A DNA stretch of 64,000 nucleotides from Scortum barcoo (taxonomy: Eukaryota > Chordata > Actinopteri > Centrarchiformes > Terapontidae): the NCBI GenBank assembly GCA_023238725.1, contig CM041534.1, forward strand, positions 2,308,449-2,372,448, given 5' to 3'. The notes under the pieces are model-generated. The model was given only the letters and a program-made list of their open reading frames with translations, was not told the origin of the DNA and searched no databases. This document shows positions 51,505-64,000 of this stretch, one piece after another; position 1 is the first letter of the stretch; the number at the start of each line of letters is the position of its first letter. The translations under genes were made by a program, and so were the position numbers.

Positions 51505-53234
51505 GGCACCTGCCCAAATGGTCAGAATTAGCAAAAGCAGCCAATCAAACAAGGTGATCTGAAACTCTGTTCATCTTTCTGCATGGTACCACTGTTCTAT
51601 CAAGTACACCAAAGATTAAAAGAGTTATCTCTGCAAGTTAAACTAAATATGCCATAACATCCTGAAGGATTTAATTACAGCAAATTTATCTGTCCCCATT
51701 TGGCCAAAAATCATAAACTTCTAAGCAGGGTTATGTTTAAATGCTGCTTTTCAAGGGGAAAGTCCAGGATGAAAAGTTGAAGTTGACAGAGCTAAGCACA
51801 CACACATACAAGAAATACTATACAGTTTGTAAAATAAAACAACTGCTGATGAAAGACGGGATGTTCCCCTTTAATAGAAAGTGTATGAATTATACACTGA
51901 CAGGATGCAGTATGTACTCTCCAAAAATACTTTCGCAACAGTTTAGGAAGAGAAGAGAGAGAAATGAGCCTTATTAAAGTCTGTAAAGGAATTTATAATG
52001 TCATGTTGATAATTTAGGGCAACATAAATGCTACTACACACATTGCATTCATTTAAAGTTATCTAACAGTTTTGTCTAAAGTGATTTATAATAAATGTTT
52101 ACTCTTTGCTCTTCATTATTCCACTTGAGCACAAACTGTGCTGTTTGATTTGAAAAATACAACAACCACCTGACAGAGGTGGTTGGTGGTTGGTATGTAC
52201 AGTTATTATTTATTTCTTCATGGTTTTATTACACATATAACCTATATTCTGTAACCTCAGGACAGCTGGGAGACGATAGAATGTTCCCTGTGTGTCTCAA
52301 AATGTCTGTTTCCAAGTTGTTGTTTTTTTAATACTCATTGCAGTTATCTAATGGGTTTTGAAAGGATCTCCCAAGGCCAAGGTTTGTAGAATTTTATCAA
52401 CCCACGGGGGACCACATCCACCAAAAACCTGAGGTTACAAGAGCCCTGATATTGCTCAAGGCTTCATGGCAGTCTGGCTTCCCAGTTAGCCAAGACGACG
52501 GCGCTGTTGTGAGCAAACGCAGCTTGCTTCCAGTGCCGCTGACAGATGTTGCGAGCCGAAGTCAACAACAACCACATATCCTTCTGACCTGTCCTTTGAA
52601 AAAAAAAAGTTAATAAAGCTGTGGACAGACGGGAATTGAGGGCAGAGACAAGATAGACGGTGTTAAATTATTCTTACTTAGAGGTGGGGATGGGGGTGGG
52701 GTAGGAGGCTGATGCCTTCACAACTTCAGGGACATTGACATAATCCTGGTTTTCTTCTTTAAGTGTTTGCCGATCGAATATCCATTTGTGAGCTGCTGTA
52801 TTGTTTTATTTCCATTATTTCCAAGGGAGCAAAATGAATTCTTCACGCTGCTCATTGATTGTGGACATACCATGTATTACAGCTACTAAATTTGACTTTC
52901 CATGACACTAATTTATACATTCATAGCAGTGTCAGTAACCGGCATATTACTATTTTCTGTTACTGAAACCAAATGGAAAAGCATTCACTGTATTCCCCTC
53001 CTGCCAGCTAGAAAAGTGACACTGATTTGTGATATTGCTGCGTTCAGGCATCTAGTAATTCATGAAACCATTAACTGAAGGGATTCCCCTGAAGAGGTGG
53101 CAGCTTCTCTGATTCTGTTTGATTTTCATGGAGAATCTGGGCGAGACTGGTGATTGTCAGTGCAGCTGAATCTCTGACTATGAGTTTTCCATCATGCAGT
53201 GGTTAATCTTTACACCCTACATCTTTCCCCACTC

Positions 53235-53299
53235 CGCTGCTCTGAATTATTACTGTGAAGCCAATGTATGATGTCATCAGTCAGTCGATCACTCGCTGA
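53235..53299 (+). repeat. 65-bp inverted repeat, left arm
   Basis: This arm and the reverse complement of 56301-56365 are identical at 63 of 65 positions, while the flanks do not match at all. It contains CTGAATTATTACTG and the near-palindromic TGATGTCATCA, a CRE/ATF-like core. It is not simple sequence and not a repeat family that I recognise. Confidence 0.95.
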
Positions 53300-55074
53300 G
53301 CTCAATCAGACACACTCTGATGCTTCTCATCTTCTTATCAGTGTAGTCATTAGATGATATAATAGGGATGTCCTTTTTGGGGGCCTTTATCCTGATCCGA
53401 GACTTTAATATTCAATTATATAAAGCCTAGTACCTATATTTACCTAAATGACTCAACTGCCCTTTGCACACTCAAGTTAATGTATTCAGTCCAGTTTAAG
53501 TAGTATTTTATATTTGACAATTGAATAGCTAATAATTATGAAAGATTTCATTTTACTTTTAACAAAATTGTAACCCAGAACTCAAATTACTCATATACAA
53601 ATAGTTCTCATAAAGCACTGACCAATACATGCGGTCCTACCAGAGATTAACACTGACATTGCAAGCACACTTGTGTACTTTAGTCCACTTTAGTTTGTAC
53701 AGTGGTGTCACGCTGTACAAACACAAATAATCCTTAGCTAAGTACAGACACTGTTTTTTGTAGAGAGCCCACAGACCTCAAATAAGCCAGCGATGAGACA
53801 CTAGCTGAATGTTTTGTACACAGCTTTTTGCAATGAGGAAGAGAGATAAAACCATTTACCATTTAAGCAAAGTGATTGTGTGTATTTTATCAATCCAGGT
53901 GTCTGAATTCACTCGTGCAACTGCCCCTAAATCATTTTTCACATTTCTTTATTCTAATTGACACATGCGCTGTAGAGTCCGGCTCTTGTAAAGGAAAGAA
54001 GCTTTGCATAAGCAGGCTGAGGTAAACACAGGAGGTTCAGTAAAGAAAGGAGAAAAACAGATTAGAATACATCTGCTCAGCATGATACTGATACTACAAG
54101 GATTGACTGTAGGACATCTCTGCTTACGTGACGAAGTGCCAAGTTTTGTTTTCCCGAAGCTTGATAAGCATGATATATTCTTAAACACAATCTATTATTT
54201 ATGACAGTAACTCTCTCCTGCAGATGAGGCAGGGTGTCTCCACTATAAAAGCCTGATAACCTACTAAATGACTGGCAAAAAGTATAGTTACTTCTTAAGT
54301 TAGATGCAACAAAGTAACCAGTGTCATATTAAAATGGCTTTTATACAGATTGTCTGACAATGAGCACAACTCATATATGGTCACAGAGTAGGTCCGTATG
54401 CACACACGTACTATGTGGACACACACAGAGCAGAGTAGTCTTTTTGTCATAGACACAGTAATTGACTCTGTGTTCTCTGAAATTCTCTGACAAAAGTATA
54501 ATTACAGTGGCCCAGTGAAAGCCAGATGGAATAATTGTATACGAGGTGATGATGGCAGCAGGCAGCTATGTGGAAAAAGTCATTATAGTCACACTGTTAA
54601 GCCGAGGCCTTTAGGGCATCAAAGTTGTATCGTGTTCTCAGCAAGGCTGAGCGAGCGAAGAAGCACGTTAGAGAGACAATAAGAGGTATAAGTAAGGTTT
54701 ATGCCACTTGTCTCTTTTTGACACTGCTAAGAAACACTGCTACAGTTTTTTGTCCAGTGATCTCCAGGAGGTATGTCTGATGGAGCTTTGAAACTATATT
54801 TTTTGGTAATTTGACTTTTCTTAATCCTCCCTAGACTACTTAAAAAAAAAAAAACTTTAAAAAACCCTTTATGGGAAAAAGAAGAAACCTGAGGAAGAGC
54901 CACAGATGAGGGATCCCTCTCCCTGGGACGGACAGACGTGCAATAGATGCCACATGTACAGAGAACATCATCAAGTCATATAGAGAATTATGTATCCTCA
55001 GTTCATGGGTTTAGTCCATGTATCAGAAGTAATGAAAATGAGTCCATGAGTCCAGGTGCTTTCGGAGACTGTCT

Positions 55075-55235
55075 GAATAGTTTGACATATTGGGAAACAC
55101 ACTTATTTGCTCCCTTGCAGAGTGTTAGATGAGAGACTGATACCACCTCATGTCTCATAAGAAGCTGTGTTAATTAATGTGCTTTAGAAGTAGGTGATTA
55201 GTTTTTACCTCTGGACAGAGCCAATCTTTATGCAC
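55075..55235. repeat. degenerate teleost interspersed repeat (TTGACATTTTGGGAAA family)
   Basis: Ordered landmarks of a very common fish repeat are present: TTTGACATATTGGGAAACACAC, CTTATTTGCTCCCTTGCAGAG, GTTAGATGAGAGACTGATACC with ACCTCATGTCTC, and later GTGCTTTAGAAGTAGGTGATT followed by CCTCTGGACAGAGCCA. The middle portion, with its usual GCTTAGC-rich block, is deleted. Confidence 0.75.
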
Positions 55236-56300
55236 AGGTAAGATAATGGTCTCAGGACTGTAGCTTACATACATAGTGGAAAGGTATGAGAGTAATATCA
55301 CTGGTCTGTGAGCTTATTTCTGCAAATGGAAAATAACAGATGAACTGCAAGTTAGACAAAATGCATAGAAATAGGAAGCACATTCATTATTCTACATATA
55401 TACATTTAAGTGTTTATGCACCAGACAAAAGCCACCATTAAACACAGAGCATATAAATTGTATTGTAATTTATTTATAAAAAGACACTCAAAGATTTGGG
55501 CATAAATCCCTTAAGCCCACTTTGTGGCAGTTCTGCTCCTCTTGCACAAGGACACCCATCTCCCCTTGTGAGGCAGTCTTGTCATGGAACTGCTCTGGAT
55601 TATTCTTTCCATCACCAAATGTCTGGAGCTGCATGGAATTTATGAAGCATGCTGGCATGAAAGGAGAACAGGTTATTTTATTTAAATAGTCATGAATAAA
55701 GCAAAATATGGCTGTGAAAGCATTAAAAAATCTGTCTGCAGTGCACTATTATTGTATTTGAAAAACGTAGAGCTACTTTCATCAGATGTGTTGTGCTCTA
55801 TAAACAAAGGTATTATTGAGACAGTCCAGGGTAAGAGTCACCATGTTAACTGATTGCACTGCTGATCCAGCCAGTTTAAAAGAACCATTTTGAAGTAGTT
55901 AGTTCAAGGTGAAATACTTCTTCAAGAGAGAGTCTAACTGTCTTTAGATGATCAACCTGGCACTCCATAAAGTACAGCACTGATCCCAACATCTCCAGAG
56001 CTCAGCCAGCCGACGTGATTTGACATATGAATGAAAGTGGAGCCTTTCATGGAGGACCACCTTAAGCCCGGGCTTCCTGTCAATCCTTAAAGTGTGCCCC
56101 TTTGCCCACCAGCCACTCTAGCAATCACATTATTTCACCACCCTGTGTCTGTGATGTTCCAGAGGACAGGACCTCTTGTGCTTTGAGTGTTTTTCTGCTC
56201 CCTCTCTGCACTGCAAGCCATTTCATTAATAACAGGTTTTGTCACTGTTGATTGATTTAGAGAGACTAAAATTATTTGTTAAAAATCCTCCTTTCATTCA

Positions 56301-56365
56301 TCAGCGAGTGATCGACCGACTGATGACATCATACATTGGCTTCACAGTAATAATTCAGAACAGCG
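56301..56365 (-). repeat. 65-bp inverted repeat, right arm
   Basis: Reverse-complement partner of 53235-53299 with two substitutions. A (GT)n(AT)n microsatellite begins about 20 bp to its right. The arms face away from each other and enclose 3001 bp. Confidence 0.95.
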
Positions 56366-56382
56366 TAGCTCCTCTTTTTCCC

Positions 56383-56383
<1 letters not shown>

Positions 56384-56431
<48 letters not shown>
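56384..56431. repeat. (GT)n(AT)n compound microsatellite
   Basis: About 15 bp of GT passing into about 33 bp of AT. Confidence 0.95.
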
Positions 56432-56433
<2 letters not shown>

Positions 56434-58973
56434 GTCCATGTGTTTGTGTGTATTCTGTCCTTTACCTTTGCTCCTCAGCCTCAGACTTTTATGTGTTTAT
56501 TCTTCCTTCTTTCAAATCATCTCTCCCTCCATCTCTCTTCTCTCTGCACTGGTCTTTTCGTCCCTGGGTGGTGTATGTAATTATAAGCTCTTATCTATTT
56601 CTCTGTCACACACAACTACACTCCGGAGAGAGCTCAGCTGATGTCATTATCTCCAATAATGCCTCAGAGGTGCAGCCCCCCCCCCCCCCACCTCCCTCCA
56701 GCACTCCACCCCCCATACTTACCACGCTTCACCATATACAGTATAATTGCTATTTATTGAAAATGTCTCCCACATCGCTGCCCTCCCTCCCTCTCTTTTG
56801 GCTAATGCACCCTCTCCCACAGACAGTCATGAGAGTGGATATGTTTTAATATGCTCCTAATATTCTCTTTTTTTCCAGTATGGGGGGGTCGTGTCCGCCA
56901 ACACTGTCATAATTGGATTTCTCTTTCTTCATTTTCAGTCCAAGTGACAACAGCCCTCAGAGAAAACATGTTTTCAGATTAATTGCCAAAGTGCTTTTAA
57001 CAAACTCTATTACACAAACGGGCAGTAATTTGCAGTCCTTTCCCTCAAGTCCTCCAAATCCAACAACAAAATCTGTTTGTGTATGCCCTCCAGAACGCAG
57101 CTCTAGAAGCCTTTTTCTGATCTCACCCCCCCTATCAGCAGGACACATCATTTCTCTGTGCCTTCCAAAACTGTTACAAATAAATGAACAAAATTCAAGC
57201 TGTTTTATGATGTAACGGTTCTATGGATAAGGTCTGATCACACGACGTCTACACGAGCTACGTAGTGAAAGCAGTACATTATCAGCCTCAGTCCTTCAGG
57301 CGTTCAGGCACTGTATTCAGCGTACTGGAATGCTTCCCATGGAGACAAACTGTTTAAGTGACTTTAGTCAAACATTGTGGTTGGGTTAACATGACTACTG
57401 TGATGAGGTTAAGGTGGTCAAAATGGTCAAAATTAGGGAACAGTAGTTCATGGTTAAAAGAAACCAGTGTTGACAAGGGGTTGAAAATGACCAACTGTCA
57501 ATGTCACATGAGTGCTTCCTTTGTTTCGCTTAAAGCCACTAGAAGGCTTCGTCACTTGAGCGTACACAGATATTTTTTGGGAGTTATGGTTAGCACTTGC
57601 TGAACCACCATTTGGGTTGTATTTCTGTCCTCGCAATGACCCCTCCCTCACTTGCAGTAAATTCCCTCACAAGGCATAGATATCCGCTGCTCAGGTCCAG
57701 GTATCCGTACATGCGACCATTGTTAATTGTAAAAGTCACTAAGGATCTTTGGCCCGCGGAAAGTTTCCTAGCAATGAATGTCTGACGCAGACTCTATTTT
57801 CTGATTCTTGAGCAAAAAACAATGGCATATGAAGTGTTGTGTATCAAGGCAGGAAAGTACGGAGGATATATTACATTTATAAAACTAACTTTGACAGAAT
57901 GCTATGTGCCTTGTTGCATATTAGCCTCCTCCTAAATGTCACTGTTGCCTTTGCTGTGTCCCCTACTGCCAGGAAGAAAAAAAAACATTACTCCTCCTTC
58001 AGTCATCTGTCTTCCCATGTTTCTGTATGCAGCAGCAGCACTGTACATGGGCTCAAGTACAGTACAGCAGAAGCACAGAAAGCCCCCATAATCTCCCCTG
58101 CACATGTGTTTGAAGAGCTGGAAGTCTTTCAGCTAAATGCTAAACAGGATCTATCAGGATTAAATGTGGGTTTAAGGCAGTTTAGCTTATTGCTGACTCT
58201 GTTTCAGAACTGAGAACACTTGAACCACAAAGCAACAGATTATTCTGATGTCGCACACAGAGTCTCACTGAGCTGCTCCATCAAACTTTTTTTTTTTTTT
58301 TTTTGAAAAAGTGACAACAGACAGAAAGCTTTTCGGTTGAGTATCATCATTGATGTTTTGAGCGATCATTAGTGACTGGTCATTACGTTCACCGATTTCC
58401 TGAGGCCAGCCATCCGTGAGAGCCCATTAACCCCCAACATTAGGAGTAATTAGGCAAAGTGCTCACTTTTTGCGCAGATATTGTTTATGTGAATGTATGC
58501 ATGACTTCCTGGAGGCAATTGGCAGTCTACATTATGTAGGCAATTGACCTCTTGGTACTCTATTTCTGTATCCCCACGAAACCTGAACTCCTATGCATGC
58601 AGTGATGTAGATTTGTGAAAGAAAAGGATATTAAACAGGAAAAGGATGAGGCATCAGTGGATGTGGTAGTGCTCAGAGGGATCCTGTCAAATTGTGTAGG
58701 CCACACTCACATGCACGTACAGTGTATAGCGTACGCACATACATGCACACAAAGGCCTTATTAAATGTCTTCATCACACTGTCATTTGAAATGAAAATCC
58801 TCATTTAGATGCAACATGTTTTTTGTCCCTCTTGGAGACCCTGCGCTGCAGTCACTTCATTCTTACTGTTATTGTACACCCCCATACCATTTCCACGACA
58901 CTGCCGCCAATTCCCTCGATGGGAACACTTTAATTTAATTTAACAGATCCATATATCCCCATCCCACACGCAT

Positions 58974-59001
58974 GCACGCACACACACACACACACACACA
59001 C
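58974..59001. repeat. (CA)n microsatellite
   Basis: A CA run preceded by a short CATGCACG duplication. Confidence 0.93.
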
Positions 59002-61979
59002 GTTCACCCCCTCTCTCATTTTAACACACGTCCTCTGGGAGGAGAAAAGGCAAGCCTTGTCTGATCCCTAATCGCTCTTTTGAGTTTCCCCCCACGCCTC
59101 CTCCGCTATCACCATCATCAGGAAAATAACTTTGCAGATTCTGTTTAATACAGAACCCACAGAGGAATACTAGTTTCTGTCTCATCTCCCCTCCTGACAC
59201 CACCTGTCAGTGAACAAGACTTCACACAGTGAGGCACAGGAGAAACGATCAGAACTCCCCTTAACCGGCAAAACTTGTCGCTCATCTGTCTCTTACCTCC
59301 TCCCCATGTTAAAAATAGACCCAAGATGTCAAGTGCCAACCACATTTTTCTCTGTCTCTCTCTCACCCTCTCTCCCTCTGTTACTCACTTTCTTCAGCTA
59401 GTCAGAATTTGATGGCTGCAGCCATTTTCTTGGTCATTACAAGCCACGTGACAGAGCCCTGTGTGGCGTGTCATTATAAACTGTTTTTCCATTTCTTTCC
59501 ATCTCAATCACTGCTAATATGTCTGCCTGTCAAGGCAGTGTGCAAGACAAGATGAAAAACTTGAAATATGAAATAAGTAAGGCAGTATTGCAATGGCAGG
59601 AGCGTGGCCACTTCACTGACACTGTAAAGAGTCAGCTATAAACAAGCACTGAAAAGCTTCATAGGACTCAGTGTTGCCCATTAGAGTGCAATGACACGTT
59701 CCACCTGCTTCATTAAAAATAAATAAATAAACAGAAGGTTTTACAGCTTGTTGGCTAATTCCCTGTGATGGAGACCTATCTGAAAGCAAAGTTGATACTG
59801 ATGTTTTTATGTCAGTGTTAATTCACTGCTACATATATTTGCATCAAGTGGACACACATACATGATAGTTTGCCTTTGGGCATATGTACATACAGTATCC
59901 AGAGCAGACCCTCCCCCACTGAAAGTATATCTGCATGCATGTATCTCTTTTTGGTAATAGTGGAATTGAATAAAAGAGTAAATTGTGTTTCATTTAGGCA
60001 TTAAAGGCTTATATACAATCAATAAAACCACTTTATAAACTGCAGCTTCAGTTTATGTTTCCTTTAGAATGAATTGACCTCAGCTGTGGTGTATCTGAGA
60101 ATCAAAGTGAGGAAGGAATGCCCGCTGCTTTCATGAGGATAGATGCTGATTAGACCACTGATTAGACTTTTGTTTATGTTTCCCCATCAAAGCTTAGAAC
60201 AGGAGTTATGCGATCAATTACGCGCACAAGCAACATGCATAACTTGTGATAAGCCTGGAGACGTGTCGACTTTGGTGGACTTGTGTACCCCCAAGAGATA
60301 CAAACACACCCAGACAGAAATTGAATCTTTGATTGTTATCACTAATGGATAGCACATTTATCTTTCCTTTAGTGTTTGATGAATGGGTTATGTAAATAGA
60401 TGGTGTCTGCCCACCGCCAGACAGATGTGTGTGATTAATTTTAACATGGCTTATGAAATTAACCCTTTGTGTGTAGAATTTTTAGAATTACATCTTCACA
60501 GGGACGTCCAGCTGTTTTTCATTCAGGTTGTAATGAGAAGATGAACGATGTGAACCGGACTGCAAAAAATGTAATCACTGATAGAAAATAAAATAAGAAT
60601 GGTGCACATGTTTGTATCAGATTACTTTCCAAGGATAAAAGTTTTAATGCTAAAAAGTCATGAGGATCAGAACAGAGTGTGGGATATTTAAAAGATCAGA
60701 CAGCAAATTCAGAGAGTATCCATACCACTGTCACTTCCTTATTTGTAGATAGACTGAACATTCAAAAGAGTAAGGATTCTGTTTGCGTGTCCATTCCTGT
60801 GTTCCACCGTCTCATTATCAGCCAACTAAAGGAGAGTGAAGTGGCACTGAGTGCACTGAGGTTGATTTGTCCCAGCCTAGTTTAACTTTTACTCAGCGGG
60901 GTGATGTCTGCCCAAGGTTATGCACACTGAGGTGGTGCGTGACACCACCCATTGCTTTTCAATAAATCATAAAGAGAAGAGAGAAGACGGTCATGTGATG
61001 TAAGAAAAAAAGTTCAGAGTATGTTAAATATTACAGCAGATGTGATTGGGGGACAAGAGAATAACTGAAACACAGTGAGTGGCTCAGCTATGGGTCTCTT
61101 GATCCAGCACATGAACTTATGGTGCAGGTGGATCACCCTGTTAGATTTTTAATTTTAATGCTCGGTGCTGCACTTCAGAAACCATTTCACCTGTAGCCTA
61201 CAGCTGCAATTGCTCATGCATAAATTGCTTCAAGTTGCACACTGGAAAACAAGATTCTCTGCAAACTTAACTTGGGGTCCAGGACAAGTTTTCCAGAGCT
61301 TTTAACCACATCTCATGGTCTTTCTCAGCAGATGGAGTTTGCACAGTTGTCATGGAGATGATTTAGGTTTGACCTAAAAGTATGGAAATTTGTCAACATC
61401 ATTTGTCTGTGTCTTCCACAACAGTGGGAAGGAGTTTTATGATGTGACAGTGCTGTTTTTAAGGACTGGTTATGTTTCTGTTAAAGTAAGGGGACCTTCA
61501 CTGTCATCATCAATAAGGACCACCAGGCCCATAATGACATCTTATGCTACATGACATCTTATGAGTCATGAGTAAGAGTCATGATATCCTGTGGCTGCTG
61601 GAGGGTCATTTTGACATTAAATGATTACTCCTCTTCCAAATGGTGATGGGGAAACTCTTCAAGTCCCTTTCTTGACTGCACGGCTGTTTTTTTTTTTTCA
61701 TTTTAGCAGGCATGACTCACTAAACTCACTGAAAGTCTAAGCTCCGAAACCTATGCAGTAGGATTTTTCTTAAAGAAGATTGTTGAAAAAATGAAGGAGT
61801 GTGGAGGTGTGCTACACAACTTCCAGTAGGGGAGGACTTTACAAAGGAGACCCTTTGGACCAACCAGAAGCTGGAGTTCATCAAGAGGTTTGGACCTTGT
61901 TGGCCTGAAGTATCTCTGAAGGTGACCTGATGGTCGAGCTGATGAAGCGCAGTTCATGTCTTATCTGAGGCGGAAGAAA

Positions 61980-62200
61980 GATGCAACAGAAGCAATTTGG
62001 TGATGAAGAGACAGGATGAGTGAGGGCAAAAGAAAAAACAGTGGAGAATCAGTGAGAGTGAGCCTAAGAGAATGAGGCAGACGACGCAAAGATCATAAAG
62101 AAGATTTTGTTAAGAGTCAAAAGGTGGAGGAGGGGGCATGGAAAGCGAGAGAAAGGACGGGCAGGGAGAAAGTGGAGGAGAGCAAGCACAAATGAAGAGT
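61980..62200. repeat. purine-rich tract
   Basis: About 220 bp that are roughly four-fifths purine on the plus strand (GAGGAGG, GAGAGAAAGG and GGGCAGGGAG runs), with no fixed period. A possible GAGA-type or triplex-prone element. No coding signal. Confidence 0.5.
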
Positions 62201-63603
62201 GCGGCAGATAGAGCCAGATACTGAGCTGGGGATTTGACTGTTTAATCGAGTCGGTGAGGATTAGAGCCGGATTATGTAGGAATTGCGACACGGCAGCAAA
62301 TTAGCCCGGTAGCTTTAATCTGAGAGGCGGACAAAGCTAAAGTACTGACCAGACAGCAGTGTGTGTGTGTGTCTGTGTGTCTGTGTGCTGTACGTAAGTA
62401 ATGAGGTGACATATCTTATGTTTATTAAAATATACAGTGCCAGAGTACACACTTACACACACACATAAACTGATGCAGCTTGCTGTGTTGGGAAAAACAG
62501 CACTGTGTTCATAATATTACAGCTTAATATTTATGGCCATAGTAAAATGTATTATTTTTCCCTCACAGAGACTCAAAGGAGATTTTCAAATGAAATCTTC
62601 CATTTTTACACATTTAGGCTCCTGTTTGATAATCCTTTAATGGATTAAGTTATTTTTCAAGCAAAAATGTTAAACTGTACTATTGGTGAGGCAAAATAAG
62701 TAATTTAATGATTTCACTATGTTCTTTTTTTAAAGACCAGTCTACCAGTTTGGTAGAGTCGTTCAGCCCTCTGTATTCCACTGAATAAGTGATTAAAAGC
62801 AGGTTACAGTGCACTGTTACAACCATACCACCAGAATACTAGGATTATAATACTTTAAAAAAGCACTTTAGTACTTTAATTTAGAATAATACTTTTTAAT
62901 TCACACTAAAATATGCAGATTGCACCTTTTAAACATCATTAATACTACAAACCGACAGATATATCCAGTGTAAATATTGCTTAATTTTCCTGATGAGTTC
63001 ATTTTATTTATGCTCACCTACTCTGAAGGTTATTTTCACTTTCTTTTCTTGGTTTTTGGATGCAAGTAAGAATTCTGCAAGAAATGTTTTTTTTTGGAAT
63101 CTTTCTGTAACCACTGAGCTGTAAATGCTCCGGGACAACAAGAATTAGCTTCCAGGAAAGACCTGAAATGAAGTGAGTAGTTCCAGTCCTGTGAGCAGTC
63201 CAGGCCCAATGAAACTCGATCAGAGCAGGTAGGTCAGGCACCCATGAAGGCAGAAACGGTCCAGTGAGTCCTCCATACACTGTGTAACGAGCATTGACGT
63301 GCCGCAAGAGCATGCGCAGACGTTCACACTGACAGTATACACACATTTTATATGATAGACACACACACCTCAGCTGCTCTACAGCAAGTTTGGTGGTGGT
63401 GGATAAGAGAGAAAATTGCTTGCCACTCAACTCAGCCTAACTGACTCTGCACCTCTGTAAATGAGGATAGATGGGGTGTAAGGGAGAGAAAGAAGTCTGA
63501 GTTATGACTTATTAATGCCTCAAAGATGCGTGTAAGTGTGTGTGTGTGTGTTGGCGCATATGTGTGAGGGGGTGGGGATTATAGAGGACGGGATGAAGTT
63601 GCT

Positions 63604-63688
63604 TATATAAGAGCTCATTTCCAGCACTACAGTAGCACCTTGGACTGTTTCCCCTTCCCCTCTGCTTTAGTCAAGTCCTGCTCAGCCT
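63604..63688 (+). promoter_or_regulatory. candidate TATA-containing promoter
   Basis: TATATAAG at 63604-63611 matches a TATA box well. About 28 bp downstream comes CACTACAGTAGC, a plausible start region, and 80 bp downstream an ATG at 63689 begins an 88-codon open frame in CpG-containing sequence (GGCGGCCGCCTCACG). The peptide is basic and has no recognised domain, so the frame itself may not be coding. It could be an alternative esam first exon, a non-coding transcript or an enhancer promoter. Confidence 0.25.
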
Positions 63689-64000
63689 ATGGAGTGGCGG
63701 CCGCCTCACGTCCATTTGAATCACAGTCTCTTCACCAGGGGCCGACTCGCTCGTTTCCCACCTCAGCGCTTGGCAGGACTCTCTAACAGGCTGCAGACAT
63801 CGTCTTTTATTTGCACACGCCACACCACACACACTTCACCACGGGGCTTGCGGGTAGTACTCACTGCGACACAAAGGCTTGTGTTTGTTTGCTGCTCTTC
63901 TAACCCGTTTTTCATCTTATGTGGCAAGTTGGAGGCTGACAGGAAAAAAAAATAATGAAGAACAATCAGCCCAGCTCTTTTGTTAGGTTTCCTTTGGGCT

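Noticed and set aside
53235..56365. Intact DNA transposon bounded by the 65-bp inverted repeats
   Set aside because: The flanks show no target-site duplication (CACTC on the left, TAGCT on the right) and no transposase-like frame lies between the arms, so I report only the repeat pair.
63014..63430. 138-codon minus-strand open frame
   Set aside because: No ATG-based start of quality, no signal or domain, and it crosses simple CA sequence. I see no support for a gene.

Overview
The window is vertebrate nuclear DNA, almost certainly from a percomorph-like teleost. The evidence is spliced exons with GT-AG introns, very low gene density, abundant microsatellites (TG, AT, AAAG, GA), fragments of fish retrotransposons (an RTE/Rex3-type 3' end, an L2/CR1-type reverse transcriptase) and interspersed repeat families that I recognise from fish genomes. 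There are no prokaryotic features. Most open frames are chance frames or lie in simple repeats.

Layout. From 1 to 11.5 kb is the first intron of a minus-strand gene whose first coding exon (11543-11696) is recognisable as robo3 (Roundabout 3, an axon-guidance receptor). From about 12.3 to 35.2 kb is intergenic DNA with transposon remnants and non-coding stretches, some probably regulatory. From 35.5 to 39.6 kb is a complete plus-strand gene, msantd2 (Myb/SANT-like DNA-binding domain containing 2), in four coding exons that give 557 residues. From 41.5 to 45.6 kb is intergenic. At 45.99 kb a GC-rich, CpG-containing promoter region leads into a plus-strand signal-peptide exon ending in a phase-1 donor. 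By position and orientation this is best explained as exon 1 of esam (endothelial cell adhesion molecule), and the rest of the window would be its long first intron.

The order and orientations (robo3 leftward, msantd2 rightward, then an Ig-type signal-peptide exon rightward) match the human 11q24.2 order ROBO3 / MSANTD2 / ESAM. The three products are not known to share a pathway. The likely link is conserved synteny around shared or interleaved regulatory DNA between the head-to-head robo3 and msantd2 promoters.

I found no CRISPR array, tRNA, rRNA, intact transposon or novel multigene system. The observations most worth following are a 65-bp near-identical inverted repeat pair 3 kb apart in the putative esam intron, an exon-like open segment on the strand opposite robo3 inside its intron, a shuffled LINE relic with one segment inverted, a tiny retroposed fragment with a perfect 16-bp target-site duplication, the msantd2 exon 1 splice donor that is itself the start of a GT microsatellite, and a TATA-bearing possible promoter near the right edge.
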